Below, piece after piece: positions 16,707-24,887 of a stretch of 64,000 nucleotides of DNA. The notes under the pieces are model-generated. The model was given only the letters and a program-made list of their open reading frames with translations, had not been told where the DNA came from and ran no database searches. Made by a program: the position numbers and the translations under genes. This DNA is from CAMTUW01 sp947085035 (lineage in GTDB: Bacteria; Actinomycetota; Coriobacteriia; Anaerosomatales; PHET01): assembly GCA_947085035.1 (NCBI GenBank), contig CAMTUW010000006.1:24313-88312 (forward strand), read 5' to 3'. The first letter of the stretch is position 1; the number at the start of each line of letters is the position of its first letter.

Positions 16707-17126
16707 TCAGGCGCCTACGCACCCGGCACACCGACCGTGAAACACTATGTCCGTGTGCGACACATGCGCGCTCGAAACAGCCGAAAGCAGCAGCTCGCTA
16801 ACCGAGGGCGGCAGCTCAACGTCCACCACGGATTCGCAGACCTCACACACCAGATGCGCATGCGGGCTGGGATTCGGGTCGAAGCGGTTCGCTCCGGGAA
16901 GGTCGAGCTCACGCAGGAGGCCGAGGTCCGCCAGCTCGTGCAGTCCCTTGTAGACTGTCGAGAGGGAAACACCCGGAACCCTGAGAGCCACGCGGGCGGC
17001 GAGGGCGTCGGCCGCGGGGTGCGACGTGTCTCCGGCGAGCTCTTCAAGCAATGCTCGCCTCTGTGGGGTAAGGCGCAGGCCCGCGTCACACAGGCGTCTG
17101 GTCGCATCAGCGTTGGTGATCATCAT
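16707..17126 (-). CDS. Fur/PerR family metal-dependent repressor
   Basis: 139 residues from ATG 17126; GGAGGTG sits about 9 nt upstream, and an earlier ATT-initiated extension to 17147 is unlikely. Winged helix: LRLTPQRRALLEELAG and GVSLSTVYKGLHELADLGL. Metal-binding C-terminal domain with HAHLVCEVC and the second zinc-cysteine pair CAGC near the end. Position upstream of a peroxide-reducing rubrerythrin and divergent from a cytochrome gene favours a PerR-like peroxide sensor over Fur proper; sequence alone cannot decide. Confidence 0.9.
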   Translation of the reverse strand: MMITNADATRRLCDAGLRLTPQRRALLEELAGDTSHPAADALAARVALRVPGVSLSTVYKGLHELADLGLLRELDLPGANRFDPNPSPHAHLVCEVCESVVDVELPPSVSELLLSAVSSAHVSHTDIVFHGRCAGCVGA

Positions 17127-17244
17127 GAGCCGAACACCTCCAATCAAAAACCATTAGCACATCGGAACATTTACGAAGTATACTCCACCCAGCGGCTTTG
17201 GGAATACGAACTTGGACGAACCCGAAGATCAACGGAGGGGAACT

Positions 17245-18618
17245 ATGAGGACATCAAAGCGTGCTCTATGGCTGGTTGCTGGAACGGTACTTGTGTTGGG
17301 GCTGACAGTGGCGAGCGCGGTGGGGAAACCTCTACCGGTTGAGAAGGGCAACGCCACAGCCGATCAGTTCGTCGCCTCAACTGGGTGCGGATGCCATGCG
17401 GCGCTGGTCGAGCAGTGGTCCAAGTCGATGCATGCGCAAGCGCTCACCGACCCGCTCTATCTCACGAAACTCGCCGATGCGAACAAGGCCACCAATGGAG
17501 CGATCGGTCCATTCTGCAACAAGTGCCACGGTCCAGCCGCCACGATGGCCGGTGAGTTCGGCAAGAGTCCGATGAGCCCCGGCGCGAACGATGCGGTCGG
17601 TTGCAGTTTCTGCCATCAGGTCACGGGACTGCTTCCCGGTATACCCGCCAACACCTCCCACCTCGTTGAGGCGAACGGAGTGAGGCGCGCGCAGCTCAAG
17701 GATCCGCAGGCCCCGCACCCCGCCCAGTACTCCGCCTTTCATGAGACCGCCGAGTTCTGCGGGGGCTGTCACAACGTGAACCATCCGATCAATGGGATGC
17801 ATCTCGAGGCGACGTACACAGAGTGGGCCGCCAGCCCGTGGGCGAAAGAAGGCGTCGTCTGCCAGGACTGCCACATGAGTCAGCAACCGGGACTCATCGG
17901 TCCTTCGAAGGGCCAGGCCGCCGGTGGCGCGCCTGAGAGGCCGAACATCTACCGGATGTCGTTCACCGGCGCTCAGGTCGCGTTGGGTGACGCCCAGGCC
18001 GCAACGGCGATGTTGCAGTCTGCGGCCGAGATCACGCTGAGCGCTCCGGACGTCCTTGGGGCGGGAGACAAAGCCGTAGTCGTGACGGTGACCAACAAGG
18101 GAGCCGGCCATTACCTGCCCACAGGACTCACCGAGATCAGGGAGATGTGGCTCGAGGTCTACTCCGAGAGCGTCACAGGAGAGAGGGCCGATCTGGGCGA
18201 GCGTAAGTTCGGCACCATTCTCCAAGACGATGCGGGCAACTCTCCGGTGGAGTTGTGGGAGGCTACGAAGATCAAGTCGGATGACCGCATCCCTCCGAGA
18301 GAATCCATCACCGAGACCTACTCGATCTCGCTGCCCGAGGGCGCGGACCGGGCCACAGTGAAGGCCGTTCTTCGCTATCGTTCGGCTTCAGACGAGTTCG
18401 CCAAGAAGGCGGGCGTCGCCAACCCGATCACAGACATGGCTCTGGCCGAGCAAGTCGTCTTCGCTACAGAGGAAGCCAGGGTGGCCGCAGCGAAGGAGAG
18501 CCTGGAGAACACGACACCCTCGAAAGGGACGAACCTGGGCATCGCTCTTGCAGGACTGGCGGCGATCCTGGTGGTCGCAGGGTGGTTCGTCGTTCGTTCA
18601 CGCCAGAGCAAAGCGTAG
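17245..18618 (+). CDS. Membrane-anchored multiheme cytochrome c
   Basis: 457 residues. Signal peptide/anchor at 7-27, then four canonical CXXCH heme sites: CNKCH (91-95), CSFCH (120-124), CGGCH (172-176), CQDCH (206-210). A fifth site at 48-51 reads CGCH, with only one residue between the cysteines. The second half (250-420) is a beta-rich domain without hemes, and a C-terminal helix (IALAGLAAILVVAGWFVV) with RSRQSK tail anchors it to the membrane. It resembles the cytochrome c-554/NrfA-like extracytoplasmic electron carriers; the electron partner is not identifiable. ATG chosen for AACGGAGGGG upstream. Divergent from the Fur/PerR gene. Confidence 0.88.
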   Translation: MRTSKRALWLVAGTVLVLGLTVASAVGKPLPVEKGNATADQFVASTGCGCHAALVEQWSKSMHAQALTDPLYLTKLADANKATNGAIGPFCNKCHGPAATMAGEFGKSPMSPGANDAVGCSFCHQVTGLLPGIPANTSHLVEANGVRRAQLKDPQAPHPAQYSAFHETAEFCGGCHNVNHPINGMHLEATYTEWAASPWAKEGVVCQDCHMSQQPGLIGPSKGQAAGGAPERPNIYRMSFTGAQVALGDAQAATAMLQSAAEITLSAPDVLGAGDKAVVVTVTNKGAGHYLPTGLTEIREMWLEVYSESVTGERADLGERKFGTILQDDAGNSPVELWEATKIKSDDRIPPRESITETYSISLPEGADRATVKAVLRYRSASDEFAKKAGVANPITDMALAEQVVFATEEARVAAAKESLENTTPSKGTNLGIALAGLAAILVVAGWFVVRSRQSKA

Positions 18619-18632
18619 ATCCAAGTAGGCTC

Positions 18633-19862
18633 TCAGCGGTTCTTGTCGGGGGTCTCGCCGGGGCGTCGTGTGGGGGTCTCCTCGCGGCTTTGAACCTCGA
18701 AGTCGGTGGGCTTGTTCCCCACTTCGACTTCGAGGTTCAGGGTGCGGCCGGCGCGGTTGAGTTCGAGCTTCACGCGGTCACCGACCTGCAGGCGCCGTAC
18801 CTGCAGTATCAGGTCATCCATTGAGCGGATCGGCTTGCCGTTCACCTTGGTGACCACGTCACCGGGTTTCACGCCGGCCTCCTCGGCGCCAGAGCCTTTC
18901 GTGAGTTCGCTCACGTAGGCGCCCTCATCCACCGCGAGGGCCTCCTTGGCGACCAGAGCCGCGTTCACGGTCGTTCCCACGATGCCGAGGAAAGGATGCT
19001 TGACGCCGTTGCCCGCTATCAGCTGCTCGGCCACTCTTATCGCCGTGGCCACCGGGATCGCGAAACCGATTCCACCGCTCGCCCCGCTGTCGGAATAGAT
19101 CGCCGTGTTCACGCCCACCAGGCGGCCGTTTCGATCCACGAGTGCGCCCCCGGAGTTACCCGGGTTGATCGCCGCGTCCGTCTGGATGACATCAACGAGG
19201 GGGTAGTTGCTGCCGGTGTCAGTGAAGTCGGGCAGCGAGCGGCCCAACGCGGAGACGACTCCCGACGTGACCGTGTGCTCGAGTCCGAACGGCGAGCCGA
19301 TCGCGATGACCGTCTGACCGACTTCGAGAGCCCTCGAATCCCCCAGCTCGATGAGCGGAATCTCGGCCTCCACGAGCACGACAGCGATGTCGGTCTCGGA
19401 GTCTCCTCCGATGAGCTTGGCTTTCGTCGACCGACCTGATGCGTCGCGGACGCGGATGTCGGAGGCCTGACGCACGACGTGGTTGTTGGTGAGTACGTAG
19501 GTCCCGCCTGACGCAGCTCGCTTGAACGCCACTCCGGAGCCATTGCTCGCGCCGGGTACGGCGGGGTGGTCACCGGGCAACTCGCCATCTCGCGAACGCG
19601 CATCGCTCGCGGTGACCTCGATGTTGACGACTGAGGGGACGGCGAGCGCCGCAGCGGAGATCACGGGCTCGCCCGTGTTCGGGCGCAGACTGTCCGGACG
19701 CGGGGCCACGTCCGATGGTCGAGCCACATCGTCGAGAACCATCTGGGCACCGATGAACCCGCCGGCCAGTCCGGTGAAGGCGGCGATCACAAACGCCAGA
19801 ATCGCCACCGTTGCCGCGAACGGCCAGTTCCCGGAGCTCTTTCGGGGGCTGTCTTCAGACAT
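18633..19862 (-). CDS. HtrA/DegP-like membrane-anchored serine protease
   Basis: 409 residues. N-terminal transmembrane helix (14-36), trypsin-like domain with catalytic triad His128 (TNNHVV), Asp158 (DSETDIAVV) and Ser237 (NPGNSGGALV), and one PDZ domain (about 290-385, AGVKPGDVVTKVNGKPI). Such proteases handle misfolded extracytoplasmic proteins. The tail is Arg/Glu/Thr-rich. It ends convergently, 14 nt from the cytochrome stop. Confidence 0.94.
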   Translation of the reverse strand: MSEDSPRKSSGNWPFAATVAILAFVIAAFTGLAGGFIGAQMVLDDVARPSDVAPRPDSLRPNTGEPVISAAALAVPSVVNIEVTASDARSRDGELPGDHPAVPGASNGSGVAFKRAASGGTYVLTNNHVVRQASDIRVRDASGRSTKAKLIGGDSETDIAVVLVEAEIPLIELGDSRALEVGQTVIAIGSPFGLEHTVTSGVVSALGRSLPDFTDTGSNYPLVDVIQTDAAINPGNSGGALVDRNGRLVGVNTAIYSDSGASGGIGFAIPVATAIRVAEQLIAGNGVKHPFLGIVGTTVNAALVAKEALAVDEGAYVSELTKGSGAEEAGVKPGDVVTKVNGKPIRSMDDLILQVRRLQVGDRVKLELNRAGRTLNLEVEVGNKPTDFEVQSREETPTRRPGETPDKNR

Positions 19863-19949
19863 GGCTGCTCCTCATGGGCGCTGAGAGGGTCGTCTCGGCT
19901 CGACGGTGTGGGATGATTGCGCCGTCGCCTATGCCGAGGATACCCCTGC

Positions 19950-21419
19950 GTGGAGCCGATTCACGAAGACATCACAACTGACGGTCCGATCTGCGTTCCG
20001 GGGGAGGCCAACCCTCGGGCAGTGCTCGCCGTGCTGATCGTCGGGACCGTGATGGCGCCACTCGATTCGAGCATCGTCAACATAGCGCTGCCCGCGATCG
20101 CCGCGCAGTTCGGAGAGCGCCTCACCTCGGTCGGGTGGGTGACGACCGCATACCTGCTCACGATAGCTTCGCTGCTGCTTTCGATGGGACGTCTCGGAGA
20201 CGTCTGGGGTCTTCGTCGTCTTTACGTGGCGGGGCTCTCCGTGTTCGCTCTCGGTTCCCTGGCAAGCGCCCTCGCACCCTCGTTGACCCTGCTCATCTCA
20301 GCACGTGTGCTCCAGGCGATCGGCGCCTCGATGATCTTCGCTGCCGGGCCAGCACTCGTGGTCAAGACCTTTCCGCCGAGCCGTCGGGGCTGGGCGCTGG
20401 GCTACATATCCCTGGCGGTCTCGCTGGGCCTGACCATGGGACCCGCTTTGGGCGGCTTGTTGATCGGGACGTTCGGGTGGCCCAGCATCTTCGTGATCAA
20501 CCTTCCGCTATCCGTCGGGGCAGCTTTGGTCGCATGGAGGCTTCTTCCAGACGAGTGTCCTGAAGCCGAACCATTCGATCTCGTGGGTGCGGTTCTGGCG
20601 GGCGCCGCGCTGCTCGTCTTGTTGGTGGGTCTTGAGCGCGCCGGGGGGTCCGGGCTTCTCGCGCCGGGGGTGTTCGTATCGATGGCGATAGCAGGAGCAC
20701 TGGGCGCCGCGTTTCTGTGGCATGAGCGCCGAACCGCGACCCCGATGGTAGACCTCGACCTTTTCCGCTCCAGAACGTTTGCGACCGGCTTGGCTGCGGC
20801 GACGCTCGCCTATCTCGCCCTGCTCGCGGTGACCTTCACCCTGCCGTTCTTCCTTCTGCGCGTCCGGGGCATCGATCCTCGGCTCGCTGGGGCGTTGTTG
20901 ACGGCGGCGCCCATCGCCATGGCGCTGGTCGCTCCGGCAGCCGGTCGCTTCTCCGACCGACATGGCTCCCGCGGCCTGGCCACGGCGGGAGTCGCCCTGC
21001 TCGCGGTGGGACTGTTCGGCGCCTCGTTCCTCTCGCCCAGCACACCGATAGGGGCCGTTCCGCTCGCGCTGTTCGTGATCGGTGCCGGGATGGCGGCGTT
21101 TCAGACGCCGAACACCGCAGCGGTGCTCAGGGCGACCCCACGCGATCGCGCCGGTGTCGGGTCGGCGCTCGTGGCACAGGCGCGAAACGTGGGCATGGCG
21201 CTGGGCATCGGGCTCGCGGCTGCGCTCGTGAGCGCGCGGATGGGTGGCGGCGGGCTGCCCTCGGGTGAGGGAGCAGTATCGCCGGTGGTGGCTGCGGCGT
21301 TCACAGACGGCATGGCGACCGTGCTCAAGGTCGGCGCCGGTATCGCGCTGGGTGCCGCGCTGCTGTCGTGGTTCGGCCGCGCCCCGGATTCGGTTGAGGA
21401 CGAAGGCGCCAACTCGTAG
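19950..21419 (+). CDS. MFS drug-resistance-type transporter (DHA2, 14-helix)
   Basis: 489 residues from GTG 19950 (GAGGAT upstream; frame open to 19917). Proton-driven exporter of the EmrB/QacA type: motif A-like MGRLGDVWGLRRLY after helix 2, motif C-like LGLTMGPALGGLL in helix 5, and about 14 hydrophobic segments. The helix-1 sequence VLAVLIVGTVMAPLDSSIVN carries the D in VAxLDxTIVN typical of DHA2. Substrate unknown. No adjacent regulator. Confidence 0.9.
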   Translation: MEPIHEDITTDGPICVPGEANPRAVLAVLIVGTVMAPLDSSIVNIALPAIAAQFGERLTSVGWVTTAYLLTIASLLLSMGRLGDVWGLRRLYVAGLSVFALGSLASALAPSLTLLISARVLQAIGASMIFAAGPALVVKTFPPSRRGWALGYISLAVSLGLTMGPALGGLLIGTFGWPSIFVINLPLSVGAALVAWRLLPDECPEAEPFDLVGAVLAGAALLVLLVGLERAGGSGLLAPGVFVSMAIAGALGAAFLWHERRTATPMVDLDLFRSRTFATGLAAATLAYLALLAVTFTLPFFLLRVRGIDPRLAGALLTAAPIAMALVAPAAGRFSDRHGSRGLATAGVALLAVGLFGASFLSPSTPIGAVPLALFVIGAGMAAFQTPNTAAVLRATPRDRAGVGSALVAQARNVGMALGIGLAAALVSARMGGGGLPSGEGAVSPVVAAAFTDGMATVLKVGAGIALGAALLSWFGRAPDSVEDEGANS

Positions 21420-21446
21420 ACTGGCTCCACTGATGAAAGAGGAGAA

Positions 21447-21827
21447 GTGACCGAAGAGACGATCCCCACTGCGGCAGACGCGTCAGAACACACGGTCTCG
21501 ACGTGGCCGTTCGTGACGTATCTCGCGGCATGGTGTATGTACGCCGGGGTCGTTGTATGGCGCTTTGTGCAGGTGCCGGCCGATACCGCGGTGTTCGAGT
21601 CGCCCGACTACGCAATCGCGATGTTCGCGGGCGCGACCCTCTCGTTCACCGGCCCACTTCTCTCGTTGGCGGTCTGGATCGCTTCGTGGGACCGCGAGCA
21701 GGCGAGTCGGCTGGGCTTGTTGGCCTCGGCCGCGTTGAAGGGCTCGATCGCCACGCTTGCGGGTGTGAGCCTGTGGTGGCTCGCGTTGTTGGTCGTGGAT
21801 CAGGTCCGGCTCGGCCGGATCCTCTGA
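21447..21827 (+). CDS. Small integral membrane protein, unknown
   Basis: 126 residues with three or four hydrophobic segments (TYLAAWCMYAGVVVWRF, YAIAMFAGATLSFTGPLLSL, ASAALKGSIATLAGVSLWWL). GTG start with GAGGAG upstream, 27 nt after the MFS stop and 18 nt before ddl, so probably in the same transcript. No family recognised. Confidence 0.72.
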   Translation: MTEETIPTAADASEHTVSTWPFVTYLAAWCMYAGVVVWRFVQVPADTAVFESPDYAIAMFAGATLSFTGPLLSLAVWIASWDREQASRLGLLASAALKGSIATLAGVSLWWLALLVVDQVRLGRIL

Positions 21828-21845
21828 CAGTGAGGTGCGTATCGG

Positions 21846-22790
21846 ATGGCCACTAGACCACGAAACGTGAATGTCGCCGTGTTGATGGGCGGGCGTTCGG
21901 CAGAGCGCGAAGTGTCACTCGTGACAGGCGCCCAAGTGGCTTCTGCCCTGGCGACCGCGGGGTTCGATGTCGTGGAGATCGACGCCGGCGATGACGACTT
22001 CATCGCCACGCTCTCGGGGACTCGCACACACGTCGTGTTCATCTGCCTGCACGGACGGTTCGGCGAGGACGGCACGGTCCAAGGGCTGTGCGAGCTGCTC
22101 GAGGTGCCGTACGTGGGAAGTGGCGTCCTTGCCAGCGCGCTCGCCATGGACAAGGTCATGAGTAAGCACTTCTTCCGCTCCTCAGGCATACCCACGCCGG
22201 ACTACGTGGTCTTGCGTCAGGGCGAGGAGATCGACTTCTCCGCCATCGGAGCACTGCTCGGAGACAAGACCGTCGTCAAGCCGGCGAACGAGGGCTCAGC
22301 GATAGGCGTGACGATCGCGCACGATGCAGCCGAGTTGCCCACAGCCGTGGGGATCGCGTTCAGGCACGATCGCACGGTTCTGGTCGAGCAGTTCATCGGC
22401 GGCGTCGAGGTCACGGTCGGCGTGCTGGGCAACGAGCACCCGTTCGCGCTGCCAACGATCGAGATCGTGCCCGAACACGAGTTCTACGACTACGAGAGCA
22501 AGTACCTTCCGGGAATGAGTCGCCACATCATTCCCGCGAGGATCGACGATGCCCTGCGAGACGAATGCGAGCGTCTCGCCGTTGCGGCGCACGTCTCGCT
22601 GGGGTGTCGGGGCATGTCGCGCTCGGACTTCATCGTCACGGTCGACGGCCACGTGCTCATCCTCGAGACGAACACGATCCCGGGCATGACGCCGACCTCC
22701 CTTCTGCCCGATGCGGCCCGTGCCGCGGGCATCGAGTTTCCGGACCTGTGCGCAAGACTCGTCGAGCTCGCACTCGAGACAGGCTCATGA
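21846..22790 (+). CDS. ddl: D-alanine--D-alanine ligase
   Basis: 314 residues. ATP-grasp ligase that makes the D-Ala-D-Ala dipeptide for peptidoglycan. Family landmarks: GGRSAEREVSLVTG at 12-25, FICLHGRFGEDGTVQGLCEL, YVGSGVLASALAMDK, KPANEGSAIGV, EQFIGGVEVTVGVLG, and the magnesium-binding end ETNTIPGMTPTSLLP. Size is typical of the short Ddl form. Confidence 0.95.
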   Translation: MATRPRNVNVAVLMGGRSAEREVSLVTGAQVASALATAGFDVVEIDAGDDDFIATLSGTRTHVVFICLHGRFGEDGTVQGLCELLEVPYVGSGVLASALAMDKVMSKHFFRSSGIPTPDYVVLRQGEEIDFSAIGALLGDKTVVKPANEGSAIGVTIAHDAAELPTAVGIAFRHDRTVLVEQFIGGVEVTVGVLGNEHPFALPTIEIVPEHEFYDYESKYLPGMSRHIIPARIDDALRDECERLAVAAHVSLGCRGMSRSDFIVTVDGHVLILETNTIPGMTPTSLLPDAARAAGIEFPDLCARLVELALETGS

Positions 22791-22872
22791 ATCGCGCCGC
22801 TCTCTGGTGCGCAACGGATGGGTGGGCGATACTGGGCTTCTAGGTCCGATGCACCTGAGGGGGAGACGCCCG

Positions 22873-23304
22873 ATGATCTGTCCGAACTGCGGTCATGCGA
22901 ACGTCGACGGTTCCGCCACCTGCGCGAGTTGCGGTCAGCAGCTGTACGGCGCGCCTCCGGCACCACCGGCGCCGCCAGCTCCTCCTGTCGCCTACGCGCC
23001 ACCGCCGGGGTACGCGCCCCCAAGCTACTCGCAGCCGCAGGTGGTTGCGGCCGTACCGATCAAGAGTCACCTGGTCATGGCGATTCTGGCCACGATCTTC
23101 TGTTGTATACCTTTCGGTATCGTGGGTATCGTGTTCGCCTCACAGGTCAACACCAAGCTCGCCGTAGGTGATTTCGCAGGCGCGCAGAAGGCCTCGCAAA
23201 CGGCCTTGACCTGGTCGTGGGTTTCCATCGGTGCCGGACTCTTCGTCGCTGTCGCCTACGCTTTGCTTATCATGCTCGGTCTCATGAGCGGGTTGGCGTA
23301 CTAG
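22873..23304 (+). CDS. Zinc-ribbon CD225/dispanin-like membrane protein
   Basis: 143 residues. N-terminal zinc ribbon CPNCGHANVDGSATCASCG, a Pro/Ala/Tyr-rich spacer (residues 26-57), then a CD225-type pair of membrane helices (SHLVMAILATIFCCIPFGIV, with the conserved double Cys, GIVFASQVNTKLAVGDFAGA, and a second helix). ATG 22873 follows GAGGGGGAG. Paired with the DUF2752 gene 3 nt downstream, a combination often seen together. Function unknown. Confidence 0.83.
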   Translation: MICPNCGHANVDGSATCASCGQQLYGAPPAPPAPPAPPVAYAPPPGYAPPSYSQPQVVAAVPIKSHLVMAILATIFCCIPFGIVGIVFASQVNTKLAVGDFAGAQKASQTALTWSWVSIGAGLFVAVAYALLIMLGLMSGLAY

Positions 23305-23307
23305 GCG

Positions 23308-23736
23308 ATGTTTCGGAACAGCGCCATCCTGACACGCTCCGGGCCGATGGAGCGCTGGCTGCCCATTGCGGGCATCGCGGCTGCAGTGGGTGCACTTGCG
23401 CTGTTCGCCTCTGGGTGGGGGCACCTGATTCCACCGTGTCTGTTGCGCGAGTTCACCGGCACCTTGTGTCCGGGATGCGGGAGCGGGCGGGTGGCCCGCG
23501 CGTTTCTCGCACTTGATCTTTCCGCTGCGTGGAAGGCGAACCCGCTTGTCGTTCTCGCGCTCCCACCTACCGCGTACGGGCTCGTGCGAGAAGCGTTGCT
23601 GTCGTGGGGAGTGGCGCGACTCCCGTGGCCGCGACTTCGACCGTGGTGGGGATGGGCGTTGCTGGTCGGGGTACTCGCGTTCTGGGCGCTCAGGAACGTG
23701 GACTTCTGGCCGTTCGTGTTGCTCGCGCCTCGTTAG
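23308..23736 (+). CDS. DUF2752 membrane protein
   Basis: 142 residues with four predicted helices and the DUF2752 signature FTGTLCPGCGSGRVARAFLALDLSAAW: two close cysteines near the end of the first extracytoplasmic loop, followed by the A-ALDLSAAWKANPLV stretch. Immediately follows the CD225-like gene. No biochemical role is known for the family. Confidence 0.85.
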   Translation: MFRNSAILTRSGPMERWLPIAGIAAAVGALALFASGWGHLIPPCLLREFTGTLCPGCGSGRVARAFLALDLSAAWKANPLVVLALPPTAYGLVREALLSWGVARLPWPRLRPWWGWALLVGVLAFWALRNVDFWPFVLLAPR

Positions 23737-24401
23737 GTTCCGCTTGTAGGCAGCGTCACTGTCACAGTCGCCCCGCCGCCCTCACGCTCCGATATCGAGA
23801 CCTGGCCTCCGTGACGGCTCGCCACGCTGTTCACAACCGTGAGCCCCAGACCGTTGCCGTACGTCTCCTGGTCTCGTTCCAGCCGGGCGAAGGGCTCAAG
23901 AACCATCGAGCGATCGCGTTCTGGAATCCCCGGCCCACGGTCGCTGACCTCGACGGTCACCCTATCGCCATGTGCGAGTATCCGCAGGTCGATGGGTCCG
24001 CTCGGCGCGTACTTCGCCGCGTTACCGAGCAGATTCTCGATCAGACGCGTTATGGCTGAGGCCTCTGCGTGAATCATGAGACCCGGACGGGAGTCGACGA
24101 TCACTTCGCGATCGAAACTGACGGACGCGTCGGCGACCGCGCGCCTCGCGATGCCGTCGAGGTCGACCGTTTCGAACGACTCCGTTTCGTGCGATCCTCC
24201 CGCCATCGTGTGCGCGATCAGCTTGTCGGCCCGGTGAACAGCGAGCTCGATACCCTCGATCGCCTCGCGACGAGCGTCGTTGCCCAGATCGGCATGGCGC
24301 AGCAACGCCGCATAGCCGACGATCACGGTCAGGGCGCCCCGGAGATCATGAGCGCACAGCGCCAGATCCTCGGCGCTGGGCATTCGGCGTTGCTCCGTCA
24401 T
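23733..24401 (-). CDS. Soluble sensor histidine kinase (HisKA-HATPase only)
   Basis: 222 residues. Phosphoacceptor His18 in ALCAHDLRGALTVIVGY, N-box IENLLGNAAKYAP, G1 VEVSDRGPGIP, F-box-like FARLER, G2 YGNGLGLTVV. There is no sensor or membrane segment, so it must sense through a partner or a cytoplasmic ligand; no response regulator lies next to it. Tail-to-tail with the DUF2752 gene (4-nt overlap) and divergent from feoA. Confidence 0.9.
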   Translation of the reverse strand: MTEQRRMPSAEDLALCAHDLRGALTVIVGYAALLRHADLGNDARREAIEGIELAVHRADKLIAHTMAGGSHETESFETVDLDGIARRAVADASVSFDREVIVDSRPGLMIHAEASAITRLIENLLGNAAKYAPSGPIDLRILAHGDRVTVEVSDRGPGIPERDRSMVLEPFARLERDQETYGNGLGLTVVNSVASRHGGQVSISEREGGGATVTVTLPTSGT

Positions 24402-24449
24402 GCGGTCTCCCCCGATGTTGATGTCCTTGTGCGGTGTAATGGTACCCCC

Positions 24450-24478
24450 TTGACGTGGTATCCCGACCAGCCTAGTAT
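24450..24478 (+). promoter_or_regulatory. Sigma-70-type promoter of the feo operon
   Basis: TTGACG (24450-24455) and TAGTAT (24473-24478) with a 17-bp spacer, leaving a leader of about 45 nt before feoA. No clear iron-box palindrome was found by eye. Confidence 0.7.
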
Positions 24479-24530
24479 GTGCGCACGGAATGAATTAGCA
24501 TGTACGAAGCCTCTCGCAAGGAGATCCGCC

Positions 24531-24833
24531 ATGGCACACATCGAAGACGCCACCTCCGGCCATGTGACGTGTGAGTCGTGCTCGCTCGCAAGTGCCCGCA
24601 AGGGCGAGCACTTCGAGATCATGGCCGTCGATGACGATTTCGCGCGCATCCAGGCGCTTCGTTTCGGCATGTCCGAGGGCTCGTGCGTCGAGTGCGTCAC
24701 GCGCATCCCCGCCGGCCCGATCGTGGTGATGAGCGGTCGTCAGGAAATCGCCGTTGGCCGTGGGCTTGCCGAGCGAATCCAGGTGCGCAAGCGCCATCAC
24801 GGCCACCATCGCGACGAGCACGCCACCAGCTAG
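24531..24833 (+). CDS. feoA: FeoA-domain protein
   Basis: 100 residues from ATG 24531 (AAGGAGAT upstream). SH3-like FeoA fold: LASARKGEHFEIMAVDDDFARIQALRFGMSEGSCVECVTRIPAGPIVVMSGRQEIAVGRGLAERI is shown here only by its key parts: the RFGMSEGS turn and GPIVV-GRQEIAVGR-LA segment. Two extra cysteines (CESC) precede the domain and a His-rich tail (HHGHHRDEH) follows. It is thought to modulate FeoB. 54 nt upstream of feoB. Confidence 0.88.
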   Translation: MAHIEDATSGHVTCESCSLASARKGEHFEIMAVDDDFARIQALRFGMSEGSCVECVTRIPAGPIVVMSGRQEIAVGRGLAERIQVRKRHHGHHRDEHATS

Positions 24834-24887
24834 CTCTTCTCGCACACCTCACTCGCGAAACCGGAACGCTCGAACAAAGGAGTCACC

